A stretch of DNA of 64,000 bases from Bacillus sp. HSf4 (GTDB lineage Bacteria; Bacillota; Bacilli; Bacillales; Bacillaceae). A program made the translations under genes and the position numbers. The stretch lies in the NCBI RefSeq assembly GCF_029537375.1, contig NZ_CP120679.1, positions 1,848,001 through 1,912,000 of the forward strand. Reading direction: 5' to 3'. The notes beneath the pieces were generated by a model. The model saw only the letters and a program-made list of their open reading frames with translations, was not told the origin of the DNA and searched no databases. Numbering within the stretch: the stretch's first letter is position 1; every line of letters begins with the position of its first letter. Shown here piece after piece: positions 9,433 to 19,777 of this stretch.

Positions 9433-10362
9433 GTGTATAACGGAGTCCTGCTTTTACATAAACCGGTCGGTATGACATCCCATGACTGTGTCATGAAGAT
9501 CCGCAAGCTGCTCAAAACAAAAAAAGTCGGACACACAGGGACGCTTGATCCTGAAGTGTCAGGCGTACTCCCAATTTGTGTCGGAAGGGCGACCAAAATC
9601 GTCGAGTATCTGACCGAAAAATCAAAAACATATGATGCTGAAATAACGCTCGGCTTTTCAACGACGACAGAAGATCAGACGGGGGAAATCATAGAAAAGC
9701 GGCCAGTCAGCACCCCGCCTGATGAAGAAGCCGTGAGGAGCGTTCTTCAAAGCCTTGAAGGAACGATCGAACAAGTTCCGCCTATGTACTCCGCAGTCAA
9801 AGTAGGCGGCAAAAAGCTGTATGAATACGCAAGGGCGGGAATCGAGGTGGAAAGGCCGAAGCGGACGATCACCATTCACCGTATCGAGCTGACTTCTGAC
9901 ATCCGCTCTGATGATGATACGGTCAGCTTCAGGTTTCGTGTGACTTGTTCAAAGGGCACATACGTCAGGACATTGGCGGTTGCGATAGGGGAAAAGCTCG
10001 GATTCCCCGCCCATATGTCCCATTTAATCAGAACGGCGTCTGGATCATTCTCCCTTGATGAATGTCTGAGCTTTGAGCAGCTGAATGAACATATGGAAAA
10101 CGGCACATTGTCTGAACAGCTCGTTACAATTGAGCGTGCGCTTGATCATTTGCCGAAATGGATAATTAGTGATACATTAGCTAAGAAAGTGGAAAATGGA
10201 GCATTGCTTGAAACACCTGAGCGTTTTTCTGAAATGGATGCAGACGCCCGTCTTGCCGTTTTTACAGAAGAAGGCCGGTGTACAGCCATCTATTATCCGC
10301 ATCCGACAAAACCCGGCTTGTTGAAGCCGGCAAAAGTACTCGTGCAAAAAAGCGAACAATAA
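9433..10362 (+). CDS. truB: tRNA pseudouridine-55 synthase TruB
   Basis: A 309-residue protein starting at GTG 9433 after GGGGGAAAAGG. It converts U55 in the T-loop of tRNAs to pseudouridine. The catalytic Asp lies in HTGTLDPEVSGVLP, and KSKTYDAEITLG, PPMYSAVKVGGKKLYEYAR and SKGTYVRTLA are the other TruB motifs. It is followed after 16 bases by ribC. Confidence 0.97.
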   Translation: MYNGVLLLHKPVGMTSHDCVMKIRKLLKTKKVGHTGTLDPEVSGVLPICVGRATKIVEYLTEKSKTYDAEITLGFSTTTEDQTGEIIEKRPVSTPPDEEAVRSVLQSLEGTIEQVPPMYSAVKVGGKKLYEYARAGIEVERPKRTITIHRIELTSDIRSDDDTVSFRFRVTCSKGTYVRTLAVAIGEKLGFPAHMSHLIRTASGSFSLDECLSFEQLNEHMENGTLSEQLVTIERALDHLPKWIISDTLAKKVENGALLETPERFSEMDADARLAVFTEEGRCTAIYYPHPTKPGLLKPAKVLVQKSEQ

Positions 10363-10378
10363 GAAAAGGTGACCGTTC

Positions 10379-11338
10379 TTGAAGACGATACATATTTCCC
10401 ATCCACACGATCTGAAGCGTGAGGATGTTCCAACATCAGTTATGGCATTAGGTTATTTTGACGGTGTTCACCTGGGACATCAGCAAGTCATTCTCACGGC
10501 CAAAGCCGCGGCGGAGAGAGAAGGGGTCAAAACGTCTGTGATGACCTTTCATCCCCATCCGTCAGCCGTTCTGAAAAAAGGCCGGGAGCCCAAGGATTTA
10601 ATCACACCTTTGAGCGAAAAAGTAAAAATCATTGAAGATTTGGGAGCCGACTTTCTATACATCGTGGAATTCAGCCCCGAATTTGCCGCCCTTTCGCCTG
10701 AGGACTTTATCGAGCAGTATATTCTCGGGCTTCATGTATCCCATGTTGTCGCGGGATTTGACTTTACCTTCGGGAAATTTGGAAAAGGCACGATGGAAAA
10801 TTTTCAGGAGTATGCGAGAGGTCGTGTTAAAAGCACGTCTGTCGCCAAATACTCAAGCCATGATCAAAAGGTAAGCTCAACAAGGATCCGCAGTGTCCTT
10901 GGAGCGGGCGATGTCGAATATGCCGCGGAACTGCTCGGCAGGCCGTACTATGTAAAAGGCGTCGTGATTCACGGTGATAAAAGAGGAAGGACGATCGGCT
11001 TCCCGACTGCCAATATCGGTCTTTCCGACACATACATTGTCCCGCCGACCGGTGTCTATGCCGTTAAAGCGGAAATAGCCGGCGCATTATACAACGGAGT
11101 CTGCAATGTCGGATACAAGCCGACTTTTTACGAGAAGCGGCCAGGCCAGCCTTCCATAGAAGTGAACTTATTTGATTTTAATCGGGAAATATACGGCAGC
11201 GAAATGAAAATTGAATGGTATAAACGGCTGAGAAGCGAAAAAAAATTCGCCGGTGTCGATGAGCTGGTTGAACAGATCACAAAGGACAAAGAAGAAGCGA
11301 TCCGTTTTTTTGAAGAGCTTTTAGCCGGCAAAAGATGA
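10379..11338 (+). CDS. ribC: Bifunctional riboflavin kinase / FAD synthetase
   Basis: A 319-residue protein starting at TTG 10379 after AAAAGGTGA. The N-terminal FMN adenylyltransferase domain has the nucleotidyltransferase motif ALGYFDGVHLGHQ and SSTRIRS. The C-terminal flavokinase domain has GRTIGFPTANI and NVGYKPTF. It makes FMN and FAD from riboflavin. Because FMN is the effector of ribD and ypaA riboswitches, this gene indirectly controls riboflavin synthesis. It is the last gene before the rpsO promoter. Confidence 0.97.
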   Translation: MKTIHISHPHDLKREDVPTSVMALGYFDGVHLGHQQVILTAKAAAEREGVKTSVMTFHPHPSAVLKKGREPKDLITPLSEKVKIIEDLGADFLYIVEFSPEFAALSPEDFIEQYILGLHVSHVVAGFDFTFGKFGKGTMENFQEYARGRVKSTSVAKYSSHDQKVSSTRIRSVLGAGDVEYAAELLGRPYYVKGVVIHGDKRGRTIGFPTANIGLSDTYIVPPTGVYAVKAEIAGALYNGVCNVGYKPTFYEKRPGQPSIEVNLFDFNREIYGSEMKIEWYKRLRSEKKFAGVDELVEQITKDKEEAIRFFEELLAGKR

Positions 11339-11418
11339 TCAAAATACGTATTGAAAAGTGAATCCCTGTCAACAATGGGTGATAAATGGCCGGGCTTCTC
11401 AAAGTTTATAATAAATAG

Positions 11419-11447
11419 TTGCATATGGACCGTCTTTCTAGTATCAT
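11419..11447 (+). promoter_or_regulatory. Sigma-A promoter and leader of rpsO
   Basis: TTGCAT (11419-11424) and TATCAT (11442-11447) are separated by 17 bases. The following leader of about 85 bases contains a CGTTT/AAACG stem (11496-11512) just before the ribosome site. Such rpsO leaders bind S15 for autoregulation in some Bacillaceae; that function here is inference. Confidence 0.65.
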
Positions 11448-11535
11448 ATTGTCTGTAGCTTTAAAAACCGTTCACTTGGCAAATCGAATCACCGGCGTTT
11501 GCTAGGTAAACGGGGCTAATATTATATGGAGGTGA

Positions 11536-11811
<276 letters not shown>

Positions 11812-11815
11812 TCGT

Positions 11816-11843
11816 AAAAAGCGGGAGGATTCCCGCTTTTTTA
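11816..11843 (+). terminator. Intrinsic terminator of rpsO
   Basis: AAGCGGGA (11819-11826) pairs with TCCCGCTT (11831-11838), followed by TTTTT. Confidence 0.9.
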
Positions 11844-11938
11844 TCGTATAAGAACGAATATCCGGCAACTCCAAAACACGTTTTTCATATACATGATCTT
11901 AAATCACCTGTTTCAGGTCTTTACATAGCACTTTGCCA

Positions 11939-11968
11939 TTGATATGTTTAATTCATTTCGTTCATAAT
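11939..11968 (+). promoter_or_regulatory. Sigma-A promoter of pnpA
   Basis: TTGATA (11939-11944), an 18-base spacer and CATAAT (11963-11968), about 44 bases upstream of the pnpA start. Confidence 0.6.
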
Positions 11969-12011
11969 AGGAGTAACGAAAAACTATCCGAAGAGAGGAG
12001 TTCATATAAGA

Positions 12012-14129
12012 ATGGGACAAGAGAAACACGTCTTTTCCATAGATTGGGCCGGCCGCAAGCTCACAGTTGAAACCGGCCAGCTTGCAAAACAAGCAAACGG
12101 GGCTGTCATGGTGCGTTACGGAGATACGGCTGTACTCAGCACGGCGACAGCTTCAAAAGAACCTAAAACCGTCGATTTCTTTCCTTTAACCGTGAACTAC
12201 GAAGAAAGGCTTTATGCAGTCGGGAAAATTCCAGGCGGCTTTATTAAAAGAGAGGGCAGACCTAGTGAAAAAGCGATTCTCGCCAGCCGTTTAATCGACC
12301 GGCCGATCCGCCCGCTGTTCGCAGACGGTTTCCGGAATGAAGTTCAAGTTGTCAGCATTGTCATGAGTGTTGATCAGGATTGTTCGTCAGAAATGGCCGC
12401 GATGTTCGGTTCATCCCTTGCGCTCTGCGTATCCGATATTCCGTTTGAAGGTCCGATTGCCGGTGTCACAGTCGGCCGGGTCGACAACGAGTTTATCATC
12501 AACCCGACGCTTGATCAGCTTGAAAAAAGCGATATCCACTTAGTTGTAGCAGGGACGAAAGACGCCATCAACATGGTGGAAGCGGGTGCCGAAGAAGTTC
12601 CCGAACAAATCATGCTTGAAGCGATCATGTTCGGTCATGAAGAGATTAAGCGTTTAATCGCCTTCCAGGAAGAGATCGTCGCTGCTGTCGGAAAAGAAAA
12701 AACAGAAGTGGCGCTGTATGAGATCGATGCTGATCTGAAAGAAAAAGTGCGGGGGATGGCGGAAAGCGATTTGTTAAAAGCGATCCAGGTCCATGAAAAG
12801 CATGCCCGCGAAGACGCGATCAGCGAAATGAAAAATCAAGTTTTAGCGAAATTTGAGGAAGAAGAACATGATGAAGAAACGCTTAAACAAGTAAAGGATA
12901 TTTTATCACAGCTTGTGAAAAACGAAGTGCGCCGTCTGATCACCGAAGAAAAGGTTCGCCCTGACGGACGTGCGGTCGATGAGATTCGCCCGCTTTCTTC
13001 AGAAGTCGGACTGCTGCCGAGAACACACGGTTCAGGGCTCTTTACAAGAGGCCAGACGCAGGCGCTCAGCATCTGTACACTCGGTGCGCTCGGCGATGTT
13101 CAAATTCTGGACGGTCTCGGTGTGGAAGAATCAAAACGCTTTATGCACCACTATAATTTCCCGCAATTCAGCGTCGGGGAAACAGGACCAATGCGCGGAC
13201 CGGGACGCCGCGAGATCGGGCACGGTGCACTTGGAGAGCGTGCGCTTGAACCGATTGTTCCGTCTGAAAAAGACTTTCCATACACGATCCGCCTTGTCTC
13301 TGAAGTGCTCGAATCAAACGGTTCCACTTCTCAAGCGAGCATTTGTGCCAGCACACTTGCCATGATGGATGCCGGGGTGCCGATTAAAGCGCCTGTCGCC
13401 GGAATTGCAATGGGCCTTGTCAAATCTGGCGAACATTACACTGTTCTGACAGATATTCAAGGAATGGAAGATGCCCTTGGAGATATGGACTTTAAAGTAG
13501 CAGGAACGTCAAAAGGCGTAACCGCGCTGCAAATGGATATTAAAATTGCCGGTCTATCAAGAGAGATTTTGGAAGAAGCGCTCCAGCAGGCGAAAAAAGG
13601 CAGAATGGAGATCCTTGACAGCATGCTGAGCACATTGGCTGAATCAAGAAAAGAGCTGTCGCCGTATGCGCCGAAGATCTTGACAATGACGATTAATCCG
13701 GATAAAATCCGCGACGTTATCGGACCAAGCGGAAAACAAATTAATAAAATCATTGAAGACACAGGCGTTAAAATTGATATCGAACAAGACGGCACAATCT
13801 TTATTGCTTCCACTGACGAAAGCATGAACCAAAAAGCGAAGAAAATCATTGAAGACCTTGTCAGAGAAGTGGAAGTCGGACAGCTTTACCTAGGTAAAGT
13901 CAAACGGATTGAAAAATTCGGCGCTTTCGTTGAACTGTTCAGCGGAAAAGACGGTTTGGTCCACATTTCAGAGCTTGCGCTTGAACGCGTCGGCAAAGTG
14001 GAAGATGTCGTGAAAATCGGTGACGAAATCCTTGTCAAAGTAACGGAAATCGATAAGCAAGGACGCGTCAATTTATCAAGAAAAGCAGTATTGCGTGAAC
14101 AGAAGGAAAAAGAAGAACAAAAATCGTAA
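12012..14129 (+). CDS. pnpA: Polynucleotide phosphorylase (PNPase)
   Basis: A 705-residue protein of normal length. Two RNase PH domains (about 1-215 and 310-545, with [21 protein letters not shown] and TRGQTQAL) flank a helical linker. A KH domain ([13 protein letters not shown]) and an S1 domain ([18 protein letters not shown]) follow. It degrades RNA 3' to 5' using phosphate and is the main 3' exonuclease of mRNA decay in Bacillus, where RNase Y and RNase J (both also encoded here) supply the cuts. Confidence 0.98.
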   Translation: MGQEKHVFSIDWAGRKLTVETGQLAKQANGAVMVRYGDTAVLSTATASKEPKTVDFFPLTVNYEERLYAVGKIPGGFIKREGRPSEKAILASRLIDRPIRPLFADGFRNEVQVVSIVMSVDQDCSSEMAAMFGSSLALCVSDIPFEGPIAGVTVGRVDNEFIINPTLDQLEKSDIHLVVAGTKDAINMVEAGAEEVPEQIMLEAIMFGHEEIKRLIAFQEEIVAAVGKEKTEVALYEIDADLKEKVRGMAESDLLKAIQVHEKHAREDAISEMKNQVLAKFEEEEHDEETLKQVKDILSQLVKNEVRRLITEEKVRPDGRAVDEIRPLSSEVGLLPRTHGSGLFTRGQTQALSICTLGALGDVQILDGLGVEESKRFMHHYNFPQFSVGETGPMRGPGRREIGHGALGERALEPIVPSEKDFPYTIRLVSEVLESNGSTSQASICASTLAMMDAGVPIKAPVAGIAMGLVKSGEHYTVLTDIQGMEDALGDMDFKVAGTSKGVTALQMDIKIAGLSREILEEALQQAKKGRMEILDSMLSTLAESRKELSPYAPKILTMTINPDKIRDVIGPSGKQINKIIEDTGVKIDIEQDGTIFIASTDESMNQKAKKIIEDLVREVEVGQLYLGKVKRIEKFGAFVELFSGKDGLVHISELALERVGKVEDVVKIGDEILVKVTEIDKQGRVNLSRKAVLREQKEKEEQKS

Positions 14130-14174
14130 AACGGTGTCTGTCTTGCTTCTGTCTTAACCATCAAAAGGAAAAAG

Positions 14175-14202
14175 GAAGCCTGGGAGACCCGGCTTCTTTG
14201 CT
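14175..14202 (+). terminator. Terminator after pnpA
   Basis: GAAGCC(T)GGG (14175-14184) pairs with CCCGGCTTC (14188-14196) with one bulged base, followed by TTTGCTTT. Confidence 0.75.
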
Positions 14203-14286
14203 TTAAGCTGATACAGCCGTTTGAAACCGATCAGTTCTATCTTGTCCTTATCTCACATATTTTGTGGGGAAGGGAGGAAGGATAGG

Positions 14287-15249
14287 TTGAAAAGAACATT
14301 GGTTCGGTTGTCCGTTTTTTTCTTTCTTTTGGTTATTTCATATCAGATGATGAATCATCCATACTCACTCGATTACATAGATGCGATGAAGAAGGATGCG
14401 GTGACCGTCGCCGCTCAAAAGGATGAACTGTATCAGGAGCTGGTGCAAAAAGCGCCTGAGTACGAAGCGAAACCGCAAAACGCAAAAATCGATAAGATTT
14501 GGAAAGCGATGCCGGGGTATAACGGTATAAAGGTGAACATCGAAAAGTCTTACAAAAAAATAAAAGAGGCTGGCGAATTCAATGAAAAGCTTCTTGTTTA
14601 CGACCAAGTGAGACCAAAAGTCCATCTGGAGTCTTTAAAGCCTGAGCCGATTTACCGCGGACATCCCGATAAACCGATGGTATCGTTTCTTATCAATGTC
14701 GCCTGGGGGAATGAGCATTTGGAAAAAATGCTTCCCATATTGAACAAACATCATGTGAAAGCCACATTCTTTCTGGAGGGCAAATGGGTGAAAAACCATC
14801 CGGATCTGGCAAAATCCATCGTAAAGGGCGGCCATGAAATTGGAAACCATTCATACAATCACCCGGATATGAGCAGACTGACGAGAGAACGAATCTCAGA
14901 ACAGCTGCGGATGACAAATGAACAAATTAAAGAAACCCTCGGGGTCAAACCAAAGTGGTTTGCGCCGCCGAGCGGCAGCTTCCGCAAAGAAGTCGTCGAT
15001 CAGGCTCACCAAATGGGAATGGGTACGGTGATGTGGACAGTCGATACAATCGACTGGCAGAAGCCGCAGCCGGCCGTTCTGCAGCAACGGGTATTAAGCA
15101 AAGTACACAACGGTGCCATGATATTGATGCATCCGACAGATCCAACTGCCAAAAGCCTTGATGCTTTGATTCAAAACCTTCATGAAAAAGGCTATCACAT
15201 CGGAACTGTCTCACAGCTGCTGAATGAAAAAAGGCTTTTGGTCAAATAG
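14287..15249 (+). CDS. ylxY: YlxY, NodB-fold polysaccharide deacetylase homologue
   Basis: The start is TTG 14287, after AGGGAGGAAGG, rather than the upstream in-frame TTG at 14221; this gives 320 residues with one N-terminal membrane anchor or signal (residues 5-20). The NodB-like domain covers about 145-305. Motif 2 (HEIGNHSYNH), motif 4 (VDTIDW) and motif 5 (ILMHP) are present. Motif 1, normally TFDDG, reads INVAWG, and the motif 3 Arg is replaced (APPSG). The protein therefore lacks the usual metal-binding and catalytic Asp pair and may be inactive or work differently. It sits downstream of pnpA as in B. subtilis. Confidence 0.9.
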   Translation: MKRTLVRLSVFFFLLVISYQMMNHPYSLDYIDAMKKDAVTVAAQKDELYQELVQKAPEYEAKPQNAKIDKIWKAMPGYNGIKVNIEKSYKKIKEAGEFNEKLLVYDQVRPKVHLESLKPEPIYRGHPDKPMVSFLINVAWGNEHLEKMLPILNKHHVKATFFLEGKWVKNHPDLAKSIVKGGHEIGNHSYNHPDMSRLTRERISEQLRMTNEQIKETLGVKPKWFAPPSGSFRKEVVDQAHQMGMGTVMWTVDTIDWQKPQPAVLQQRVLSKVHNGAMILMHPTDPTAKSLDALIQNLHEKGYHIGTVSQLLNEKRLLVK

Positions 15250-15284
15250 ATGCAAGGCCCGTTCGTTGAATAGGAGGAACAGAT

Positions 15285-16514
15285 TTGATTAAACGATATA
15301 CTTGTCAAAACGGGGTAAGAATCGTATTTGAAAACAATCCCACTGTCCGGTCGGTAGCTATCGGCGTTTGGATTGGAACCGGGTCAAGACACGAAACACC
15401 GGAGATCAACGGCATTTCGCATTTTCTGGAGCACATGTTTTTTAAAGGGACAAAAACGCGCACGGCCAGAGACATTGCGGAGTCTTTTGACAGAATAGGC
15501 GGCCAGGTCAATGCGTTTACCTCAAAGGAGTATACGTGCTACTATGCCAAAGTTCTTGATGAACATGCAAGCTTCGCTTTGGAAGTGCTCTCGGATATGT
15601 TCTTCCATTCATCATTTGACGAGGAAGAATTAAAAAAAGAAAAAAACGTCGTCTTTGAAGAAATTAAAATGTATGAAGACACGCCTGATGATATCGTCCA
15701 CGATCTTTTAAGCAAGGCGTCATACGGCGGCCATTCCCTGGGCTATCCGATTCTCGGAACAGAGGAAACGCTGGCGAGCTTTGACGGAGATGCCCTGCGC
15801 CGCTATATGGACGAATACTATACACCGGACCGGGTCGTGATTTCGATTGCCGGAAATGTTCCTGAAAGCTTTATCAAAGAAGCGGAAAAGCATTTCGGTT
15901 CATATGAAGCGAACGGAAAAAGAACAGGAATGGCAAAACCGGAATTTCATCATCAACAAATGACGCGCAAAAAAGATACTGAACAGGCTCATCTCTGCCT
16001 CGGGTTCAATGGACTTGAAGTCGGCCACCCCGAAATTTACGACCTGATCGTACTCAACAACATTTTGGGAGGAAGCATGAGCAGCCGCCTTTTTCAGGAT
16101 GTTCGCGAAGATAAAGGACTCGCTTATTCCGTATTCAGCTACCACAGCTCATATGAAGACAGCGGAATGATGACGATTTATGCGGGAACCGGCGCCAGCC
16201 AGCTGCAGCTTCTGTCAGAAACGATCCATGAAACGCTTCGCGTGTTAAAAGCGGATGGCATCACCCCGAAAGAATTGGAAAACAGCAAAGAGCAAATGAA
16301 AGGCAGCCTGATGCTCAGTCTTGAAAGCACGAACAGCAAAATGAGCCGCAACGGAAAAAATGAGCTGCTGCTCGGAAAGCACCGGACGCTGGATGAGATT
16401 ATCGAAAAACTGAACGCCGTCAATCTCGACCGCGTCAACAATCTCGCCAACCGGATGTTTACGGACGACTATTCTCAAGCCTTGATCAGTCCGACCGGAG
16501 AACTTCCGAAATAA
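15285..16514 (+). CDS. mlpA: M16-family zinc protease MlpA (YmxG)
   Basis: A 409-residue processing-peptidase-like protease starting at TTG 15285 after AGGAGG. The inverted zinc motif HxxEH is intact (HFLEHMFF, near residue 45), with the downstream Glu in the NVVFEEIKMYEDTPDD segment. The second half contains the M16 partner domain (GGSMSSRLFQDVREDKGLAYS). In B. subtilis it is reported to affect expression of degradative enzymes. It ends with its own terminator. Confidence 0.95.
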   Translation: MIKRYTCQNGVRIVFENNPTVRSVAIGVWIGTGSRHETPEINGISHFLEHMFFKGTKTRTARDIAESFDRIGGQVNAFTSKEYTCYYAKVLDEHASFALEVLSDMFFHSSFDEEELKKEKNVVFEEIKMYEDTPDDIVHDLLSKASYGGHSLGYPILGTEETLASFDGDALRRYMDEYYTPDRVVISIAGNVPESFIKEAEKHFGSYEANGKRTGMAKPEFHHQQMTRKKDTEQAHLCLGFNGLEVGHPEIYDLIVLNNILGGSMSSRLFQDVREDKGLAYSVFSYHSSYEDSGMMTIYAGTGASQLQLLSETIHETLRVLKADGITPKELENSKEQMKGSLMLSLESTNSKMSRNGKNELLLGKHRTLDEIIEKLNAVNLDRVNNLANRMFTDDYSQALISPTGELPK

Positions 16515-16522
16515 ATGAGAAA

Positions 16523-16557
16523 AAACATGCTTGTCTTGATCGGCAGGCATGTTTTTT
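16523..16557 (+). terminator. Intrinsic terminator of mlpA
   Basis: AACATGC (16524-16530) pairs with GCATGTT (16547-16553), followed by a T-run into TTTTTTG. Confidence 0.85.
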
Positions 16558-16596
16558 GCTGTTCGTACATACATCATAACAAAAGGGGGTTTTTTT

Positions 16597-16857
16597 ATGA
16601 GGCTGAGCGAGCTTTCGGGAAAAGAGATCGTCGATATCAAGCGGGCTGAGCGCCTCGGCGTGCTTGGGCAGACCGACCTTGAGATCAATGAACAGGACGG
16701 ACAGATCACCGCCCTCATCATCCCTTCGGTGAAATGGTTCGGACTTGGCAGAAAGCAGGGGAATGACATCAGGGTGCCATGGACGCAGATTCAAAAAATC
16801 GGAACAGACATGATTATTCTCGATGTTCCTGAAGACAGCGGAATAAAAGAAGAATAG
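16597..16857 (+). CDS. ymxH: YmxH, PRC-barrel YlmC/YmxH family protein
   Basis: An 86-residue PRC-barrel protein. The ATG at 16597, after AAAAGGGGG, is preferred over an upstream TTG (16549) that lies inside the preceding terminator. LSELSGKEIVDIKRAERLG is the family signature. Homologues are linked to sporulation in B. subtilis but no biochemical role is settled. It is a single-gene unit between two terminators. Confidence 0.9.
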   Translation: MRLSELSGKEIVDIKRAERLGVLGQTDLEINEQDGQITALIIPSVKWFGLGRKQGNDIRVPWTQIQKIGTDMIILDVPEDSGIKEE

Positions 16858-16880
16858 CCGGCGGCAGCCGGTTTTTTTTA
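16858..16880 (+). terminator. Intrinsic terminator of ymxH
   Basis: CCGGC (16858-16862), loop GGCA, GCCGG (16867-16871), then eight Ts. The stem starts right after the stop codon. Confidence 0.9.
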
Positions 16881-16952
16881 TTGCCTTTTCAAGGCTGTTC
16901 CGCCCTCAGGAAAGGCCGGGCTTTCATCTATTTCACGGGATGTATTTCAATT

Positions 16953-16981
16953 CACCGCTATTTCCTTTTTATCATATGATG
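16953..16981 (+). promoter_or_regulatory. Candidate sigma-K promoter of the dpaAB operon
   Basis: CAC (16953-16955), 17 bases, then CATATGATG (16973-16981), close to the sigma-K pattern AC-N16/17-CATAnnnTA. B. subtilis spoVF is transcribed by sigma-K in the mother cell, which supports the call. Confidence 0.5.
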
Positions 16982-17034
16982 AAATTAGCTTATGGAATTA
17001 GATCCTTGTCAAAAAGAAGGTGAATGTTAAAGCC

Positions 17035-17934
17035 ATGTTAACCGGATTGACGATTGCCATCATCGGCGGTGATGCGAGGCAGCTTGAAATCATCCGCAAG
17101 CTGACGGAACAGGACGCGAAGGTATTTCTGGTCGGATTTGATCAGCTTGACCACGGGTTTACCGGAGCTACGAAATTAAAATTAAATGAACTGGATTTTG
17201 GAGCAATAGACAGCATCATCCTGCCTGTATCTGGAACATCCGCAGCAGGAGCGGTTGCGACCGTTTTCTCAAATGAAGAAGTGATATTAAAGCAGGAGCA
17301 TTTGGAAAAAACAAAGCCTCACTGCGACATTTATACAGGAATTTCAAATCGTTATTTAGACGGAATGGCAAAAGGGGCGAACCGCCGTCTGATCAAGCTT
17401 TTTGAAAGAGACGATATCGCGATTTACAACTCGATACCTACAGTTGAAGGGGCCATCATGATGGCCATACAGCATACCGATTATACGATCCACGGTTCAA
17501 ACGTCATGGTCCTCGGACTCGGGCGAACGGGAATGAGCATCAGCCGCGCTTTTTCGGCTCTTGGAGCAAATGTTAAAGTCGGCGCCCGCGACTCCGCACA
17601 TCTGGCCAGAATTATGGAAATGGGACTTGAGCCTTTCCATACAAAAGATCTTGCAGAGCATGTGGAGGATACTGACATCTGCATCAACACCGTTCCAAGT
17701 CTCATCCTTGATCAAAAAGCGCTCGCGCGAATGACGCCGAGAACATTAATTCTCGATTTAGCAACCCGTCCCGGAGGCACAGATTTTGACTTTGCCGAAA
17801 AACAGGGCATTAAAGCCCTGCTCGCTCCCGGACTTCCCGGGATTGTCGCGCCGAAAACGGCTGGTCAGATCATCGCCAATGTTTTGTGCAACCTTTTATC
17901 ACAAACAACAACCGACCGAAAGGGGCTGTCATAA
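17035..17934 (+). CDS. dpaA: Dipicolinate synthase subunit A
   Basis: The ATG at 17035 (MLTGLTIAIIGGDARQLEI) is preferred to an in-frame GTG at 17020 that overlaps the GAAGGTGA ribosome site; the protein has 299 residues. It has a Rossmann fold (MVLGLGRTGMSISRAF, residues about 155-175). With DpaB it makes dipicolinic acid in the mother cell from a lysine-pathway intermediate; dipicolinate is then taken up by the forespore with calcium. It shares one base with dpaB (TAATG). The dihydrodipicolinate branch enzymes asd, dapG and dapA follow directly. Confidence 0.97.
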   Translation: MLTGLTIAIIGGDARQLEIIRKLTEQDAKVFLVGFDQLDHGFTGATKLKLNELDFGAIDSIILPVSGTSAAGAVATVFSNEEVILKQEHLEKTKPHCDIYTGISNRYLDGMAKGANRRLIKLFERDDIAIYNSIPTVEGAIMMAIQHTDYTIHGSNVMVLGLGRTGMSISRAFSALGANVKVGARDSAHLARIMEMGLEPFHTKDLAEHVEDTDICINTVPSLILDQKALARMTPRTLILDLATRPGGTDFDFAEKQGIKALLAPGLPGIVAPKTAGQIIANVLCNLLSQTTTDRKGLS

Positions 17935-18524
17935 TGTCGATCAAAGGGAAAAGAATCGGATTTGGCCTTACAGGCTCACACTGTACGTATGATGCCGTAT
18001 TTCCGCAAATCGAAGAGCTTGTCAACAAAGGGGCGGAAGTCAGACCGATCGTGACGCATACTGTCAGATCGACGGACACACGCTTTGGAGAAGGGCAGGA
18101 GTGGGTAAGGAAAATCGAAGAACTGACAGGTTTTGATTGTATTGATTCCATTCCGAAAGCTGAGCCCCTCGGCCCCAAAACACCGCTTGACTGCATGGTG
18201 ATCGCGCCTTTAACGGGTAACTCGATGAGCAAGCTCGCAAACGCGATGACGGACTCTCCGGTGCTGATGGCGGCGAAGGCGACGGTTCGAAACTCGCGTC
18301 CGGTCGTCCTTGGCATTTCCACAAATGATGCCCTCGGCCTCAACGGCGTCAACCTGATGAGGCTGATGACGACAAAAAACATCTTCTTCATCCCATTCGG
18401 GCAGGATGACCCTTACAAAAAGCCGAATTCCCTCGTCGCCAAAATGGACCTTTTGCTGCCGGCGGTCGAAGAAGCGCTGTTTCATAAACAAATTCAGCCC
18501 GTTCTTGTCAATCATGAGCAATAA
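17934..18524 (+). CDS. dpaB: Dipicolinate synthase subunit B
   Basis: A 196-residue flavoprotein-like subunit (Dfp/UbiX fold: GKRIGFGLTGSHCTYDAVF, CMVIAPLTGNSMSKLANAMTD). The ATG at 17934 overlaps the dpaA stop codon and is preferred to an upstream extension. It acts with DpaA in the mother cell. About 115 non-coding bases follow before asd. Confidence 0.96.
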   Translation: MSIKGKRIGFGLTGSHCTYDAVFPQIEELVNKGAEVRPIVTHTVRSTDTRFGEGQEWVRKIEELTGFDCIDSIPKAEPLGPKTPLDCMVIAPLTGNSMSKLANAMTDSPVLMAAKATVRNSRPVVLGISTNDALGLNGVNLMRLMTTKNIFFIPFGQDDPYKKPNSLVAKMDLLLPAVEEALFHKQIQPVLVNHEQ

Positions 18525-18639
18525 TTTAAAGATGTAACAAAAAATATCAATCACCCCGGCTCACTTCTATGTTAAAATAAAATGTAAAATGCATAGTCAA
18601 CCAATCGTTACGACGATTAAGGTGGAAGGAGTTTTACAA

Positions 18640-19680
18640 TTGGGCAGAGGATTACATGTAGCAGTAGTTGGTGCGACAGGCGCTGTAGGACAGCAAATGC
18701 TAAAAACGCTAGAAGACAGAAACTTTGAACTGGATAAACTGACTTTATTATCCTCAAAGCGTTCGGCAGGTACGAAGCTGACATTCAAAGGTGAAGAGCA
18801 TATTGTAGAAGAAGCTAAACCGGAAAGCTTTGAAGGCGTAAACATCGCGCTGTTCAGCGCCGGGGGAGGCGTTTCAAAGGCGCTTGCCCATGAAGCGGTC
18901 AAACGCGGGGCGATCGTCATTGACAACACGAGCGCGTTTCGAATGGATGAAAACACTCCGCTCGTCGTGCCTGAGGTTAATGAGGAAGATTTGCATCAGC
19001 ATAACGGCATCATCGCAAACCCGAACTGTTCGACGATCCAAATGGTCGTTGCGCTTGAGCCGATCCGCAAGGCTTTCGGCTTGAATAAAGTCATCGTCTC
19101 AACCTACCAGGCTGTGTCAGGTGCCGGAAATGAAGCGATAAAAGAGCTCTACGGCCAAACGGAAGCAATTTTAAACGAAAAGCCGTTCGAGCCTGAAATC
19201 ATGCCGGTCAAAAGCGATGAAAAACACTATCAAATCGCATTTAACGCTATTCCTCAAATCGATAAGTTCCAGGAGAACGGGTTTACGTTTGAGGAAATGA
19301 AAATGATAAATGAAACGAAAAAGATTATGCACATGCCTGAACTTCAAGTCTCAGCGACATGTGTCAGACTGCCGATTGCAACAGGACATTCGGAATCCGT
19401 CTATATCGAAACAGACCGTGACGATGTAACGGCAGAAGATATCAAAAACCTGTTAAAAGAAGCTCCTGGCGTCATCCTTCAAGACGACCCGGCAGAACAG
19501 GTATATCCAATGCCTGCCGATGCAGTGGGAAAACGAGATGTGTTTGTCGGACGGGTGCGCAAAGACCTCGACCGGCCAAACGGCTTTCATCTCTGGGTTG
19601 TTTCCGACAACCTGCTCAAAGGCGCGGCTTGGAATTCTGTTCAAATCGCAGAAAGCTTAAAAGCTTTAAACTTAGTTTAA
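18640..19680 (+). CDS. asd: Aspartate-semialdehyde dehydrogenase
   Basis: The TTG at 18640, after AAGGAG, gives 346 residues, the usual length; a longer ATG-started version from 18589 would add 17 unrelated residues. The NADP-binding motif is [10 protein letters not shown], and the catalytic Cys is in [10 protein letters not shown]. It makes aspartate semialdehyde for lysine, dipicolinate, threonine and methionine. It is third in the dpaA-dpaB-asd-dapG-dapA set. A TTAAAATAAAAT sequence near 18572 may be a -10 region for growth-phase expression. Confidence 0.98.
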   Translation: MGRGLHVAVVGATGAVGQQMLKTLEDRNFELDKLTLLSSKRSAGTKLTFKGEEHIVEEAKPESFEGVNIALFSAGGGVSKALAHEAVKRGAIVIDNTSAFRMDENTPLVVPEVNEEDLHQHNGIIANPNCSTIQMVVALEPIRKAFGLNKVIVSTYQAVSGAGNEAIKELYGQTEAILNEKPFEPEIMPVKSDEKHYQIAFNAIPQIDKFQENGFTFEEMKMINETKKIMHMPELQVSATCVRLPIATGHSESVYIETDRDDVTAEDIKNLLKEAPGVILQDDPAEQVYPMPADAVGKRDVFVGRVRKDLDRPNGFHLWVVSDNLLKGAAWNSVQIAESLKALNLV

Positions 19681-19707
19681 TGTAAAGATTTCTAACGGGA
19701 CATTGGA

Positions 19708-19744
19708 AGAAGAGAGTAAGGCTTTAAACAGCCTGCTCTCTTCT
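19708..19744 (+). other. Intercistronic hairpin between asd and dapG
   Basis: AGAAGAGAG (19708-19716) pairs with CTCTCTTCT (19736-19744), with GGC/GCC extending the stem inward. There is no clear T-run, so it is probably a transcript-processing or 3'-stabilising element. Confidence 0.6.
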
Positions 19745-19777
19745 GTTACGTCCGAAATCAACTTGGAGTGAAATAAA

